A stretch of 64,000 nucleotides of DNA, from contig FMVL01000004.1 of the NCBI GenBank assembly GCA_900102235.1, positions 423,278-487,277 of the forward strand, given 5' to 3'. The notes below the pieces were generated by a model. That model had not been told where the DNA came from, did not search any database, and saw only the letters and a program-made list of their open reading frames with translations. Within the stretch, counting starts at the first letter, position 1. Each line of letters begins with the position of its first letter. Origin of the DNA: Lachnospiraceae bacterium XBB2008. Its GTDB lineage: Bacteria; Bacillota; Clostridia; Lachnospirales; Lachnospiraceae. The translations under genes were made by a program, and so were the position numbers. Below are positions 31,998 through 41,499 of the stretch, one piece after another.

Positions 31998-33010
31998 TTA
32001 CCCGCCTTATGTCTGTGGTACAGGGACATGTACAGTCCCGGGAAAAATCTGAACATGCGGACCTTAAATCTGTAACCGCGGTCCAGCACCTTCATTGCGG
32101 CTCCGTTCTTATACTCTTTTATCTTCGCCCTGAGCGTCCTGATATATTCCTTATGCACATCATCGGTGATGATGATGCGGTCAAGAAGTGCCATACGCGA
32201 CGCCGTGAGCATGATCGATATGAGCATGTTCGCACGCAGATCCGGTCCGTCAGAGAGTTCATCGCCCTCGTGTGCCAGAAGGAGCCTTGCTTCATCCCAG
32301 CATTTCACCTGGTCCATCGATGATGCAGAAAAGGGCCTTGCCATCGTTCCGCCCGGATTCCTGAAATAATCATATCCGCGATAGGACATATGAGCCACAC
32401 GGTCGCACTTTTTGACATATTCGATGACAAAAAGCATGTCCTCGCCTATCGTTAAGTCTTTTCTGAAACGGAGATCGCCGATCAGACTTCGCTTATAAAG
32501 CCTGCCCCAGACATGAACATCGCCTTTGAGTACGTGACCGGCCAGAAACTCGCGTGCCGTCATGGTCTCAAATGCTGGGTCGTCAGACACTTTTTCCGAA
32601 TTCTCTTCTCCGGGATAGCGGCTGATAAAGCTCAAACCTGCCATATCGACCTGTTCTGACTCGAGTAAGGCGCACATCTTCGATATCGCATCGGGTTCAA
32701 GCCAGTCATCGCCATCTAAGAAAGTAACATACTCTCCCGCAGCATGCGAGAGGCCTTTATTCCGGGACTCGGATACGCCCTTATTTGCTGTATGTATGAC
32801 CTCCACGATGCCCATGTTGGAATCGGGCCCCATGTTCCATCTGGTCGCCCATTTGTCGCAGAGCTGCCCGCTCCCGTCCGTGGAGCCTCCATCCACCAGG
32901 ATTATCTGAAGCCTCCTGTGAGTCTGGGCCTGAAGGGAGTTCATGCATCTGTCTATATAGTCGGATTCGTTAAATATCGGTACTATGACCGTGATTATAG
33001 GTGTACTCAT
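31994..33010 (-). CDS. GT2 family glycosyltransferase
   Basis: The 338-residue GT-A enzyme has ITVIVPIFNESDYIDRCMNS at the N-terminus, QIILVDGGSTDGSGQLCDKW, and the DXD-type metal site FLDGDDWLEPDA near residues 95-106. A GXD motif (IGEDMLFV) follows near 183. The C-terminal part is basic. The GAGAGGTGA site overlaps the upstream stop, 3 nt away. The sugar cannot be predicted. Confidence 0.92.
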   Translation of the reverse strand: MSTPIITVIVPIFNESDYIDRCMNSLQAQTHRRLQIILVDGGSTDGSGQLCDKWATRWNMGPDSNMGIVEVIHTANKGVSESRNKGLSHAAGEYVTFLDGDDWLEPDAISKMCALLESEQVDMAGLSFISRYPGEENSEKVSDDPAFETMTAREFLAGHVLKGDVHVWGRLYKRSLIGDLRFRKDLTIGEDMLFVIEYVKKCDRVAHMSYRGYDYFRNPGGTMARPFSASSMDQVKCWDEARLLLAHEGDELSDGPDLRANMLISIMLTASRMALLDRIIITDDVHKEYIRTLRAKIKEYKNGAAMKVLDRGYRFKVRMFRFFPGLYMSLYHRHKAGK

Positions 33011-33013
33011 TTG

Positions 33014-34039
33014 TCACCTCTCATGCATGTCCATGAGAAATCGCAATATCCTGCAGTTTAGTTTTGTCGGGTGCTTCATCGTGTGATAGATCAGGAGGTT
33101 GAACGGATGTCTCATCCTGACGGGTTTTTCCCTGATCACTTCCGCGTTTTCGGGGTCCCTGCACAGAGTGCGTATCCTGTCTATGTATCGTGACTTGTCG
33201 CCGCGGAGCTCATTCTTGATCGCAAACATGAGCTGTATAACGCTTTCCGCCCGGTAATAATCCAGAAGCCTTTCCTTGGTCGCCGGCTCATCCCAGAATT
33301 TTCTGGAAATGGCTTTCCTGATAATGGATCTGACGCGCGTGATGTTCTCGGTCAGATACGGAGTATAGCGGTGGACCGCGGAATCATTCACGAACCTGTA
33401 ATGGTACATCGCGGCATGATCCATGAAATACAGTCTGTCGGCATCGAGCACACAGGGGATCAGAAAAGCCGAATCCTCCGCAAATTTGAGATCCGGGTCA
33501 GGATAATGGATGTTGTTTCGTGCCAGTTCCATGGAATAAAGCTTCATGCATCTGGACTGAGATACCGCCCTGTCCTCAAGCCCCCACAGTCTCGGGATCA
33601 CGCGCTGCATGATCTCATCCTGATAGTATTCTCCGGGAGCGATATCCTGATATACATATGTTTTGCTGCCATCAGGGCGCTCTATGATATAGTCGCTTAA
33701 GACTATTTCCTCAGGGCCGCCGGTGGCATGCTCCATCAGGCGCTCGACCATGTCCGTATCGATCCAGTCATCACTGTCGACGAAACATACATAATCGCCC
33801 GTGGCCTTATCGAGACCGGCCCTGCATGCTGCTGCGGGGCCTTCTCCGTGAACGTGAAGGCTGATGACATTCTCATGGGCAGCCGCATATTCATCGCATA
33901 TCTCGGCACTTCCGTCGGTCGATGCGTCATCGGCAAGAATGATCTCCACATCCGGGTATGTCTGAGCGACCACGGAGTCGAAACACTCTCTTACATATGC
34001 CGCTTTATTAAATACAGGTATAATTATTGATACTTTCAT
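33014..34039 (-). CDS. GT2 family glycosyltransferase
   Basis: The 341-residue GT-A enzyme has VSIIIPVFNKAAYVRECFDS, EIILADDASTDGSAEICDEY, the DXD-type VDSDDWIDTDMVERL near residues 92-106 and an acidic FAEDSAFLIPC near 182. Its start codon overlaps the initiating-transferase stop as TGATG, so the two are translationally coupled. It is related to the next GT2 gene only in its family core. Confidence 0.92.
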   Translation of the reverse strand: MKVSIIIPVFNKAAYVRECFDSVVAQTYPDVEIILADDASTDGSAEICDEYAAAHENVISLHVHGEGPAAACRAGLDKATGDYVCFVDSDDWIDTDMVERLMEHATGGPEEIVLSDYIIERPDGSKTYVYQDIAPGEYYQDEIMQRVIPRLWGLEDRAVSQSRCMKLYSMELARNNIHYPDPDLKFAEDSAFLIPCVLDADRLYFMDHAAMYHYRFVNDSAVHRYTPYLTENITRVRSIIRKAISRKFWDEPATKERLLDYYRAESVIQLMFAIKNELRGDKSRYIDRIRTLCRDPENAEVIREKPVRMRHPFNLLIYHTMKHPTKLNCRILRFLMDMHER

Positions 34040-35451
34040 CACTTGGAACCCCGTCCCAGAAGTACGACCAAAACCGTCTTGGCCAGCAGCCTTAAGTCCA
34101 GTCCTATGCTCCAGTTATCGATGTATTCCAGATCCAGTCTCACGACCTCATCAAAGTCCGTGATATCGCTTCTTCCGCTCACCTGCCAGAGGCCGGTAAG
34201 TCCCGGAGTCATGGACAGACGGCGCCTGTAATATGAGTTGTACTTCTCGAACTCGTCCTCCGTGGGCGGTCTGGTCCCGACCAGCGACATGTCACCCTTG
34301 AGCACGTTCAGGAACTGAGGGAATTCGTCCAGGCTTGTTTTGCGAAGGAAACGTCCCACACGGGTGATCCTGGGATCGTCCTCCATCTTGAACATGAGAC
34401 CGTCGACTTCATTTTTCTCTTCGAGTTCCTTCTTACGCTCCTCGGCGTCCCTGTACATAGATCTGAACTTATATATCTTGAATCTGCGGCCGTTTCGACC
34501 GACTCTTATCTGGCTGAAGAATACCGGTCCCGGCGAATCTATCTTGATCGCGGGTGCGATGAACAATGTCAGGACGATCGTGATCAGCGTACCGATGAAG
34601 CCTCCCACGATATCTGCGGCTCTTTTGACCAGAAGCCGCTTATAGCTGTAGTTCATATGCCCGCATGTGATAACGGTATTCCCGCCGAACCTCTCGATCA
34701 CGCTGCGGTTTCTGGCATATACGTCCGCCTCAAGCTTACGATGTACCACGATGCCCATCTCATCAAAATCACGTATCAGCTGCTCAAGATCCGACATCGA
34801 ACTGTTCGGTATCGACATGAACATCTCATCAATGGCCATCTGACGTGTCACTTCATTTATGTTGTCCTTGTTTGCCACGATCGGGACTCCGCGGATCTCC
34901 TGTCCCTGCATATCCTCGTCAAAAACAACGGCAGCCACGATCTTGTAGTGCACTCCGAGCTTCTCGCGCAGGCCCTCGATCTGTTTGGCGATCTTTTCGG
35001 ATTCGGCGATGACCAGAAGTCTGATGACACTCGAATCCGATCTGTAATAGATATACAGCATGCGCTTAAGGAGTATCCTCACAAGCCAGGTCAGGATCTG
35101 GTTACCTATGATGAAGTAACCCATGACGAGTCGTGAGAAATAACCTGACCACTGCATGAAGTACATCAGCATGCCGACAACGAGGACCATCGTAAAGTTG
35201 TATTTGGCGACCGCCACGAACTCCTGCCAGAGCCCTCGCCGCATGAAATTAGAATTCCAGTCGGCAAAGAAGTTGTACATCGTACAGAACAGCAGGTATG
35301 CGATACATACGGCGAAGTGGGAGTTCTTGTCGCCCATGTCACTGAAGTTACCGAACCTTATATACGTAGAAGATATGAATATGACCAGGATACAGACGAG
35401 GTCAGCCAGCCATATGCCGTATCTTTCTATGATCTTATTCTTCTGACTCAT
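34039..35451 (-). CDS. Initiating sugar-phosphate transferase (WbaP/WcaJ-type polyprenyl glycosylphosphotransferase)
   Basis: The 470-residue protein starts with four or five membrane helices, then a CoA-binding-like Rossmann region (VIRLLVIAESEKIAKQIEGL, near 140-250), a further helix (IVGGFIGTLITIVLTLFIAP) and the C-terminal bacterial sugar transferase domain: KIDSPGPVFFSQIRVGRNGRRF near 315, RKTSLDEFPQFLNVLKGDMSLVGTRPP near 377-403. It transfers a sugar-1-phosphate to undecaprenyl phosphate and so starts each repeat unit. It overlaps the GT11 gene upstream by 17 nt. The first sugar (glucose, galactose or an N-acetyl amino sugar) cannot be told. Confidence 0.93.
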   Translation of the reverse strand: MSQKNKIIERYGIWLADLVCILVIFISSTYIRFGNFSDMGDKNSHFAVCIAYLLFCTMYNFFADWNSNFMRRGLWQEFVAVAKYNFTMVLVVGMLMYFMQWSGYFSRLVMGYFIIGNQILTWLVRILLKRMLYIYYRSDSSVIRLLVIAESEKIAKQIEGLREKLGVHYKIVAAVVFDEDMQGQEIRGVPIVANKDNINEVTRQMAIDEMFMSIPNSSMSDLEQLIRDFDEMGIVVHRKLEADVYARNRSVIERFGGNTVITCGHMNYSYKRLLVKRAADIVGGFIGTLITIVLTLFIAPAIKIDSPGPVFFSQIRVGRNGRRFKIYKFRSMYRDAEERKKELEEKNEVDGLMFKMEDDPRITRVGRFLRKTSLDEFPQFLNVLKGDMSLVGTRPPTEDEFEKYNSYYRRRLSMTPGLTGLWQVSGRSDITDFDEVVRLDLEYIDNWSIGLDLRLLAKTVLVVLLGRGSK

Positions 35452-36358
35452 TTCTTACGCCCTTATCATCTGTCAACAGCTCACCCTTGGGATCGATCAG
35501 GATCATCCTGTCGGTGTGGATGTCCGCACAGTTGCTGCAGTTAAACCACGGATCCGGTGCTATGACCATACCGTCCGCATCCCTGCCGAGCCATGCTCCC
35601 CACCATGAAAAAGAACTGTTTGCCACGATATGATGCTTACACCTGCTCATCAGGTACATGTCCAGGTATCCGAAATATTCGGTATTGCCTTCGACGACAT
35701 GAATGTTCACATCGGAATGTATGTTACAGAAATACTCCGCCCATGAACTGTCATTGGTAAAAAGATAAAATACAGCATCCGGATGTCTCTCAAGAACATA
35801 CTTTATGGCTGAGTCATAAAATTCGTCCGTACAGATGCCGGCATATATCTCTCCGCCCTCTATGGTCATGTAATCGCCGCGGCGTATATGGATGCTCACA
35901 CTGTTTTCATGACTTAATATGTCTTCCTCATACTGCGTAGTCTGTTCGGTGATCAGATCCTTACGCATCGTGTATGTCTTGTAGATCTCATCCCTGATAT
36001 CGGAAAAATACTTCTCGGTCTGAAAATATCCCCGAAGATACGTATCGTCCAGCTCGAATACATGTTCATCGTAACTGTAGTTTGCTTCGGTGTACTGCTT
36101 CAGGTTCCGGCCTTTTAACTTACGTCTGATCCTGTCCTTCCATGCGGGGGAAGAATCGCGCATGTCGGTGACTTCCTGTCTCGTCGCACGAGGATAGGTT
36201 ATGTCAAAAACGGCAAGCTGTACCGGTCTCGCATTATCAAGTTCATAGCTCGTCTCATCATCGAATTTGACTTCTCTGCCGAGCTTCTTAAGTTTCAGAT
36301 ATAAAGCGTACTGGAACATCTGATTCCCGAGTCCGCCGCTCATCTGTAATATGATCAT
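35435..36358 (-). CDS. GT11 family alpha-1,2-fucosyltransferase-like glycosyltransferase
   Basis: The 307-residue enzyme has GGLGNQMFQYALYLKLKKLG at the N-terminus, VSIHIRRGDYM near residue 158, VFYLFTNDSSW near 201 and HHIVANSSFSWWGAWLG near 242-258, all hallmarks of GT11. It is more canonical than the GT11 copy at 28722-29639. The ATG overlaps the asnB stop as ATGA. Acceptor and linkage are unknown. Confidence 0.92.
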   Translation of the reverse strand: MIILQMSGGLGNQMFQYALYLKLKKLGREVKFDDETSYELDNARPVQLAVFDITYPRATRQEVTDMRDSSPAWKDRIRRKLKGRNLKQYTEANYSYDEHVFELDDTYLRGYFQTEKYFSDIRDEIYKTYTMRKDLITEQTTQYEEDILSHENSVSIHIRRGDYMTIEGGEIYAGICTDEFYDSAIKYVLERHPDAVFYLFTNDSSWAEYFCNIHSDVNIHVVEGNTEYFGYLDMYLMSRCKHHIVANSSFSWWGAWLGRDADGMVIAPDPWFNCSNCADIHTDRMILIDPKGELLTDDKGVRNESEE

Positions 36359-38289
36359 ATATTCTCCCTCAGCCAGTCATACAGCATCAGAATGTGCCAT
36401 ATCTGCTTCCGCCACGGTCCGCCGGAAACATAGTCGTTCCAAAGGTTCGTGACATTTACTCTGTCCAATATTTCGAGCCGATTAATTGAATCTGAATTTA
36501 ATAAATCGGCAGCCCAGTCATGAAGTTCGCCCTCTCTTAACCATTCGGAAACCGGAACGCTGAAACCATGCTTGGGCCTGTCCATCAGGCTCTTGTCGAC
36601 ATATTTATACAGTATATCACGAAGGACCATTTTGCCTGTATCACCCTCCCTCAGATGCTCCAGAGGAAGAGTCCATGCAAATTCGACCACATCCCGGTCC
36701 AGAAGCGGTATCCTGGTCTCCAGACTTACGGCCATCGCCGTTCTGTCGACCTTGGTCAGGATGTCATCGGGCAGATACATCTTCATGTTCATGAGCATGG
36801 CGGTATGTATCACATCACCCTTCAGATATCCGCACTCTATCGTGTCATATATGCATGTGCGTCCGATCTTCTTAGGATCCCTGTCACGTATCGTGGCCTT
36901 TCCTATCAGACCATCCAGACCTCTCCAGGTCTCATATGTACGTCTGTACAGATCCACGGCATCGCTTGCGGCAAGAAGCGTCCCATGCGCCCTGATCTCT
37001 TCGGCGCGCGCAGATGCGCCGGGGCAGATCCTCATCAGATTTCCGCCGACCTTGCGCATCGGAACGGGGATATTCTTAATCTTTCTGTATATATTGTTCA
37101 CACCGGTATAATCCCGGTATCCCGCAAAAAGTTCATCTCCAGCATCTCCGGAAAGAGCAACCGTCACGTGCTTGCGTGTAAGTTTGCTTACCAGATATGT
37201 CGGGATCTGAGAAGAATCGGCAAAAGGTTCTCCGAACATCTGAGACATGAGCGGGATCGCATCTATCGCATCCTGTCTGGTCGCATAGAGTTCGGTATGC
37301 TCGGTCCCCAGCCTTCTTGCTATCTCGGCAGCGTCATCGGCTTCGTTAAATGCTTCCTCTTCAAATCCGATCGTGAAAGTACGGACCGGCGTCACGGACT
37401 GTGATTGCATCAGGGCGACGATAGTGGCCGAATCAATTCCCGATGAGAGGAATGCTCCGAGAGGCACATCGGATATCATCTGTTGTTTAACGGATCGTGT
37501 GAGCAGCCCCTCCAGAACCTCTGCCGCCTCCGCGCGGGAACCGCTAAATCGGGACGACTGTCCGCGCGCTGCGACGGCCTCGATATCCCAGTAAGGATCG
37601 ATCTCATATCGCTGCCATTTGTTAACTTCACATTTAATTTTCAGGGTGCATCCGGGCTCCAGTTTATATATATTTCTGTAGATCGTCCGGGGCGCCGGAA
37701 CGTATCCGTGCTTCAGATAATCGGCTATGCAATCCGTGTTGAATTCGTTGGAAAACCCTTCAAATGCGCGGATCGCGCCCAGTTCGGATGCAAACACGAA
37801 GTTGCCTTCCACCTCACCATAGTACAGTGGTTTCTCACCTATCCTGTCCCTGGCAAGAGTGAGTGTGTTCTCCTCTCTGTCATACAGTGCAAAGGCAAAC
37901 ATCCCCTTACACATAACGAGCGTTTCTTTAACTCCGAATCGATCGATCGCTTCGAGCAGGACCTCCGTATCCGAGGTACCGTACATCCTCTCGGTATAAC
38001 CTGCCCGATGAAGCTCGTCAAGGAGCGTATCGGTGTTGTAGATCTCGCCGTTATAGCTGATAACAAAGCGTCTGGAGTGGCTTATCATGGGCTGTGAACC
38101 GGTTTCGGTCAGGTCGATTATCGACAATCGCCTGTGTCCCATTACCAAACACCTGTTACCGGGCTCGATCCATACACCCGAAGCATCCGGCCCGCGATGG
38201 ATTATCTTTTCCATCATCCGTTCGATATTAGATTGTATTCTGTCTCCGAAGTCAGAATTCGGAGTGTAAAATCCGACAATACCGCACAT
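36355..38289 (-). CDS. asnB: AsnB-type glutamine-dependent amidotransferase (copy 1)
   Basis: The 644-residue enzyme begins MCGIVGF (Cys2 is the glutaminase nucleophile), followed by the class II amidotransferase domain (RGPDASGVW, ISYNGEIYNTD) and the synthetase domain with PP-loop FLSSGIDSATIV near residue 268, SGDAGDELFAGY near 381 and the C-terminal KTDR-like TKVDRTAMAVSLETRIPLLDRDVVEF. Its position amid glycosyltransferases and beside a UDP-sugar acid pathway suggests amidation of a uronic acid in the polymer; asparagine synthesis is the alternative. Only about 40% or less of its residues seem shared with the next copy, so this is not a recent duplication. Confidence 0.9.
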   Translation of the reverse strand: MCGIVGFYTPNSDFGDRIQSNIERMMEKIIHRGPDASGVWIEPGNRCLVMGHRRLSIIDLTETGSQPMISHSRRFVISYNGEIYNTDTLLDELHRAGYTERMYGTSDTEVLLEAIDRFGVKETLVMCKGMFAFALYDREENTLTLARDRIGEKPLYYGEVEGNFVFASELGAIRAFEGFSNEFNTDCIADYLKHGYVPAPRTIYRNIYKLEPGCTLKIKCEVNKWQRYEIDPYWDIEAVAARGQSSRFSGSRAEAAEVLEGLLTRSVKQQMISDVPLGAFLSSGIDSATIVALMQSQSVTPVRTFTIGFEEEAFNEADDAAEIARRLGTEHTELYATRQDAIDAIPLMSQMFGEPFADSSQIPTYLVSKLTRKHVTVALSGDAGDELFAGYRDYTGVNNIYRKIKNIPVPMRKVGGNLMRICPGASARAEEIRAHGTLLAASDAVDLYRRTYETWRGLDGLIGKATIRDRDPKKIGRTCIYDTIECGYLKGDVIHTAMLMNMKMYLPDDILTKVDRTAMAVSLETRIPLLDRDVVEFAWTLPLEHLREGDTGKMVLRDILYKYVDKSLMDRPKHGFSVPVSEWLREGELHDWAADLLNSDSINRLEILDRVNVTNLWNDYVSGGPWRKQIWHILMLYDWLRENI

Positions 38290-38435
38290 GTTATTTGTAT
38301 ATTTTTTCTAACGAACTTTCAGCTTTCGAGTATCATTTCTAGCGTTATGGACATTTTGCAAGTCATCCTGCATTTTGTTGTCTGACACTTTCACGCCCTG
38401 TCTTTCACTTGCGGAGCTTAAATAACGCTCAATAG

Positions 38436-40322
38436 TTATTTCTCCATATAAGTATGGTACCATTCCTGGAACTGGAAGTATGACCAGCACAATTTTGAGT
38501 AATTTGCTCCCGTGGCAGGGCCTCCGTCTCCTTTGGCCAGGTAATCACGGACAAGCTCATGAGTATAATCCGGATCGAAAAGCCCCTGATTCTTAAGGAA
38601 AACCTTATTACTGTAGTCCATGAGCTGGGCTTTTAAGGGGCCTCTCAGCCACTTATCGAGCGGAACTCCGAATCCCTGCTTGGGGCGATCCAGAAGGTCT
38701 CTGGGGATATAGTCATACGCTATATCCTTCAATATATGCTTCTTATCTCCTCTGTGATACTTGAATGAATGAGGGATCCTGAAGGAATACTCCATCACGT
38801 CACGGTCCAGTATCGGGCATCTTGTCTCCAGTGAGTATTTCATCGATGCACGATCCACCTTGCACAGGATATCTCCGGGAAGATAGGTGTCCATATCCAG
38901 AAGCATCCTGCGTATCTGCCAGTTGGGTACTCCGTAATCGGATTCCATCTCATAATCGCACGGGATATACGAATCCATGGCCACCATTTTGACCGCGCGC
39001 TTTTTATAGGAGTTGTTTACGAACTGTGTTTTGGCCTCCTTATCGCGATTTTGGGATATCGAACGTACCTTTATGGGCATTTTGTCCTCTAATCCGAGCA
39101 TACCGCCCACTCCCTGTCCGGTAAGCCCGTGAACAGCGGCTCCGATAGGATCCAGCCTCTGGGCCATGCGGACCAGTTCGTACACATTATAACCGCAGAA
39201 GAACTCGTCTCCGCCGTCTCCCGACAGCGCCACGGTGACTCTGGTCTTCGCAAGAGCGCTCACCAGCATCGTAGGGATCTCAGACGAGTCCGCAAAGGGT
39301 TCATCATAGTATTTTGAGATGCTCCTTACCTGCTTGAGCATCTGATCTTCATCAATATAGTATTCGGTATGGTCGGTTCCGAGATGCTCTGATACCGCCT
39401 TTGCGAAAGGCGCCTCGTTCCACTTGTCCTCATTAAATCCTATGGAAAAAGTCTTGACCGGGTCCGGTGAAACCTCCTGCGCGATCGCGGTGATCAGCGA
39501 GGAGTCATAACCGCCGCTTAAGAAACTTCCGAGCGGAACATCGGATATCATCCTCATGCTGACGGATTTCCGAAGCAGGTCCTTCAGGCCTTCTTTCGCA
39601 TCTTCATACTTAGTGACCGGATCGGCGTTCATCGTATGATATTTTTCGGTGATATCCCAGTATTTCTCTGTCTCTAAAATGCCCTTACGATATATGAGCA
39701 TCGAACCGGGCTTAAGCTTATATACATTCTTAAATATCGTATCGGGAGCATTGATATACTGCTGAACAAGATATCTGGGCAGGATGTCCGCTCTGATGGA
39801 CTCGCTGAAGCCCGGAAAAGCCATGATCGGCTTTAACTCGGATCCGAAAATGAACGCATCATTCGTGGTCGCATAATACAGCGGCTTCTTACCTATGCGG
39901 TCACGGAACAGATACAGGCTCTCGTTCTCCCGGTCATATACGGCTATCGCGAACATTCCGTTGAAGTGCTGAACGCAGTTTTTGCCCCACTTGAGAAAAG
40001 CAGCTATAATGACCTCGGTATCGCAGTTGGACACAAAAGTATAGTCCCTAAGCTCCTCTCTGAGCTCAAGGAAATTGTATATCTCTCCGTTGAACACCAC
40101 ACTGATCCGCCTGTCAGGAGAATGCATGGGCTGATGTCCGGCAGTGCTCAGATCCTGGATTGCAAGGCGGCGCTGTGCAAGGCCGATATTGTATCCGCCC
40201 TTCATCACATAGATCTCCTGCCCGCTGTCATCCGGTCCGCGATGATACATCGTATCATTCATGCCTGTCAGATCATCGAGAGTGATATTCTTTTTACTTA
40301 TAAATCCGCATATTCCGCACAT
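38436..40322 (-). CDS. asnB: AsnB-type glutamine-dependent amidotransferase (copy 2)
   Basis: The 628-residue enzyme begins MCGICGF with the nucleophile Cys2, then the glutaminase domain (RGPDDSGQEIY, VVFNGEIYNFLELREEL) and the synthetase domain with PP-loop FLSGGYDSSLIT near residue 268 and SGDGGDEFFCGYNVYEL near 380, ending in CKVDRASMKYSLETRCPILDRDVMEY. It is closer to exopolysaccharide-cluster AsnB proteins than copy 1, judging by the C-terminal PKQGFGVPLDKWLRG region. The 146-bp gap to copy 1 (38290-38435) contains no gene or terminator that I can support. Confidence 0.9.
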   Translation of the reverse strand: MCGICGFISKKNITLDDLTGMNDTMYHRGPDDSGQEIYVMKGGYNIGLAQRRLAIQDLSTAGHQPMHSPDRRISVVFNGEIYNFLELREELRDYTFVSNCDTEVIIAAFLKWGKNCVQHFNGMFAIAVYDRENESLYLFRDRIGKKPLYYATTNDAFIFGSELKPIMAFPGFSESIRADILPRYLVQQYINAPDTIFKNVYKLKPGSMLIYRKGILETEKYWDITEKYHTMNADPVTKYEDAKEGLKDLLRKSVSMRMISDVPLGSFLSGGYDSSLITAIAQEVSPDPVKTFSIGFNEDKWNEAPFAKAVSEHLGTDHTEYYIDEDQMLKQVRSISKYYDEPFADSSEIPTMLVSALAKTRVTVALSGDGGDEFFCGYNVYELVRMAQRLDPIGAAVHGLTGQGVGGMLGLEDKMPIKVRSISQNRDKEAKTQFVNNSYKKRAVKMVAMDSYIPCDYEMESDYGVPNWQIRRMLLDMDTYLPGDILCKVDRASMKYSLETRCPILDRDVMEYSFRIPHSFKYHRGDKKHILKDIAYDYIPRDLLDRPKQGFGVPLDKWLRGPLKAQLMDYSNKVFLKNQGLFDPDYTHELVRDYLAKGDGGPATGANYSKLCWSYFQFQEWYHTYMEK

Positions 40323-40373
40323 ATTCCGTCAGGTTCGGGACGCTGAGCCTTCATTCGCTCATATCCAGGAAAC

Positions 40374-41498
40374 TCACATTTCCTCATATATACCGATCAG
40401 TCGTCTGATATATCCGTTTATATCATAATCCTTCTCTACGAGCGAGCGCGCTTGTGCGACGATCTCGGCCCGCACCGGATCAAATTCCGGTGATAACGCC
40501 TTAAGCAGCGCATCTGTCAGTCCCTGAACATCCCGTGGTTTAACCAGAAGTCCCGTATGTCCGTCCTCAACCATCATAGGGATCCCGCCCACATCCGTCG
40601 CGACTACGAGACATCCCGAAGCCATCGCTTCTATCACGGATACGGGATGCCCCTCATAATACGAAGGAAGCACGAAGATCTCGCTTCTTCGAAGGGCTTC
40701 GTCCTTATCCTTACCCGTGAGCCATCCGGCAAATGAGATATAGTCCGATCTGGCTTCTGCCAGAGCCTTCAGTCCGGGTTCTTCCCATATTCCGCCGAGA
40801 GTAAGGTGCACATCGGGACAGGAAACCTTAAGCGCATCCATGGCATCTATAAGTTCCCTGATGCCCTTATCCTCGCATATCCGCCCGAGAAAGAGGATGC
40901 TGTGAGGAACCCTTACGGGAGCTTCGCAGGATCGCGTGGCATCCCCGGCGGGCCGTTCGCCGCAGGCATCCGCCACTTCGGGAATCTTCACCGAATTGGG
41001 CATCACGATCATCCGCGAGACCACATCCGGCGAATCACTGCATATATCGCGTATCGTATCATACAGGACAGGCGTAAGGACTATCAGCCTGTCGGCCATG
41101 TTCAGAGTTTCGGCTACGCGCTTTTTTCTCTTATCGCCGCCGGCACTCACCCAGTTTTTCAGGTCTCCGCCGTGCTGGTGGATGATCAGTTTCTTACCGC
41201 GTTTATGCGCCGCGAGAATAAAGAGACGCTTGCGCTCAAAGCTCATATCGGACGCAACATGTATGTGAACTATATCGGCGCTCTTGAGTGCCCTTAAGAA
41301 ACGGATGTAGGCTCCTGCGGCGACCGCAAGCTTCTTGAGCTTGCTCCCTTCGCGCATGGTGCCTATGTATTCGATGTCCGCATACCGCTCGATCCCCGCT
41401 TCATACAGGCCGTTTACGACTGCGGATATGCCGCCGTGAACGCTCCTGTCGGGACCGACCATCAGGATCTTTTTCTTTTTTCCGTCAAGCTCCGTCAT
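40374..41498 (-). CDS. GT4 family glycosyltransferase
   Basis: The 374-residue GT-B enzyme has the N-terminal MVGPDRSVHGGISAVVNGLY, and the C-terminal nucleotide-sugar site SILFLGRICEDKGIRELIDAM near residue 200 and the EX7E motif FVLPSYYEGHPVSVIEAMASGCLVVATDVGG near 275-305. The start at 41498 has GGAGAATGAT and follows the previous stop by 1 nt; a longer start (41537) would overlap the previous gene. It transfers a sugar with retention; the sugar is unknown. Confidence 0.92.
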   Translation of the reverse strand: MTELDGKKKKILMVGPDRSVHGGISAVVNGLYEAGIERYADIEYIGTMREGSKLKKLAVAAGAYIRFLRALKSADIVHIHVASDMSFERKRLFILAAHKRGKKLIIHQHGGDLKNWVSAGGDKRKKRVAETLNMADRLIVLTPVLYDTIRDICSDSPDVVSRMIVMPNSVKIPEVADACGERPAGDATRSCEAPVRVPHSILFLGRICEDKGIRELIDAMDALKVSCPDVHLTLGGIWEEPGLKALAEARSDYISFAGWLTGKDKDEALRRSEIFVLPSYYEGHPVSVIEAMASGCLVVATDVGGIPMMVEDGHTGLLVKPRDVQGLTDALLKALSPEFDPVRAEIVAQARSLVEKDYDINGYIRRLIGIYEEM

Positions 41499-41499
41499 A

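Noticed and set aside
38308-38490. 60-codon minus-strand frame between the two asnB genes
   Set aside because: It begins inside the end of asnB copy 2 in another frame, lacks a ribosome site and has no recognisable similarity.
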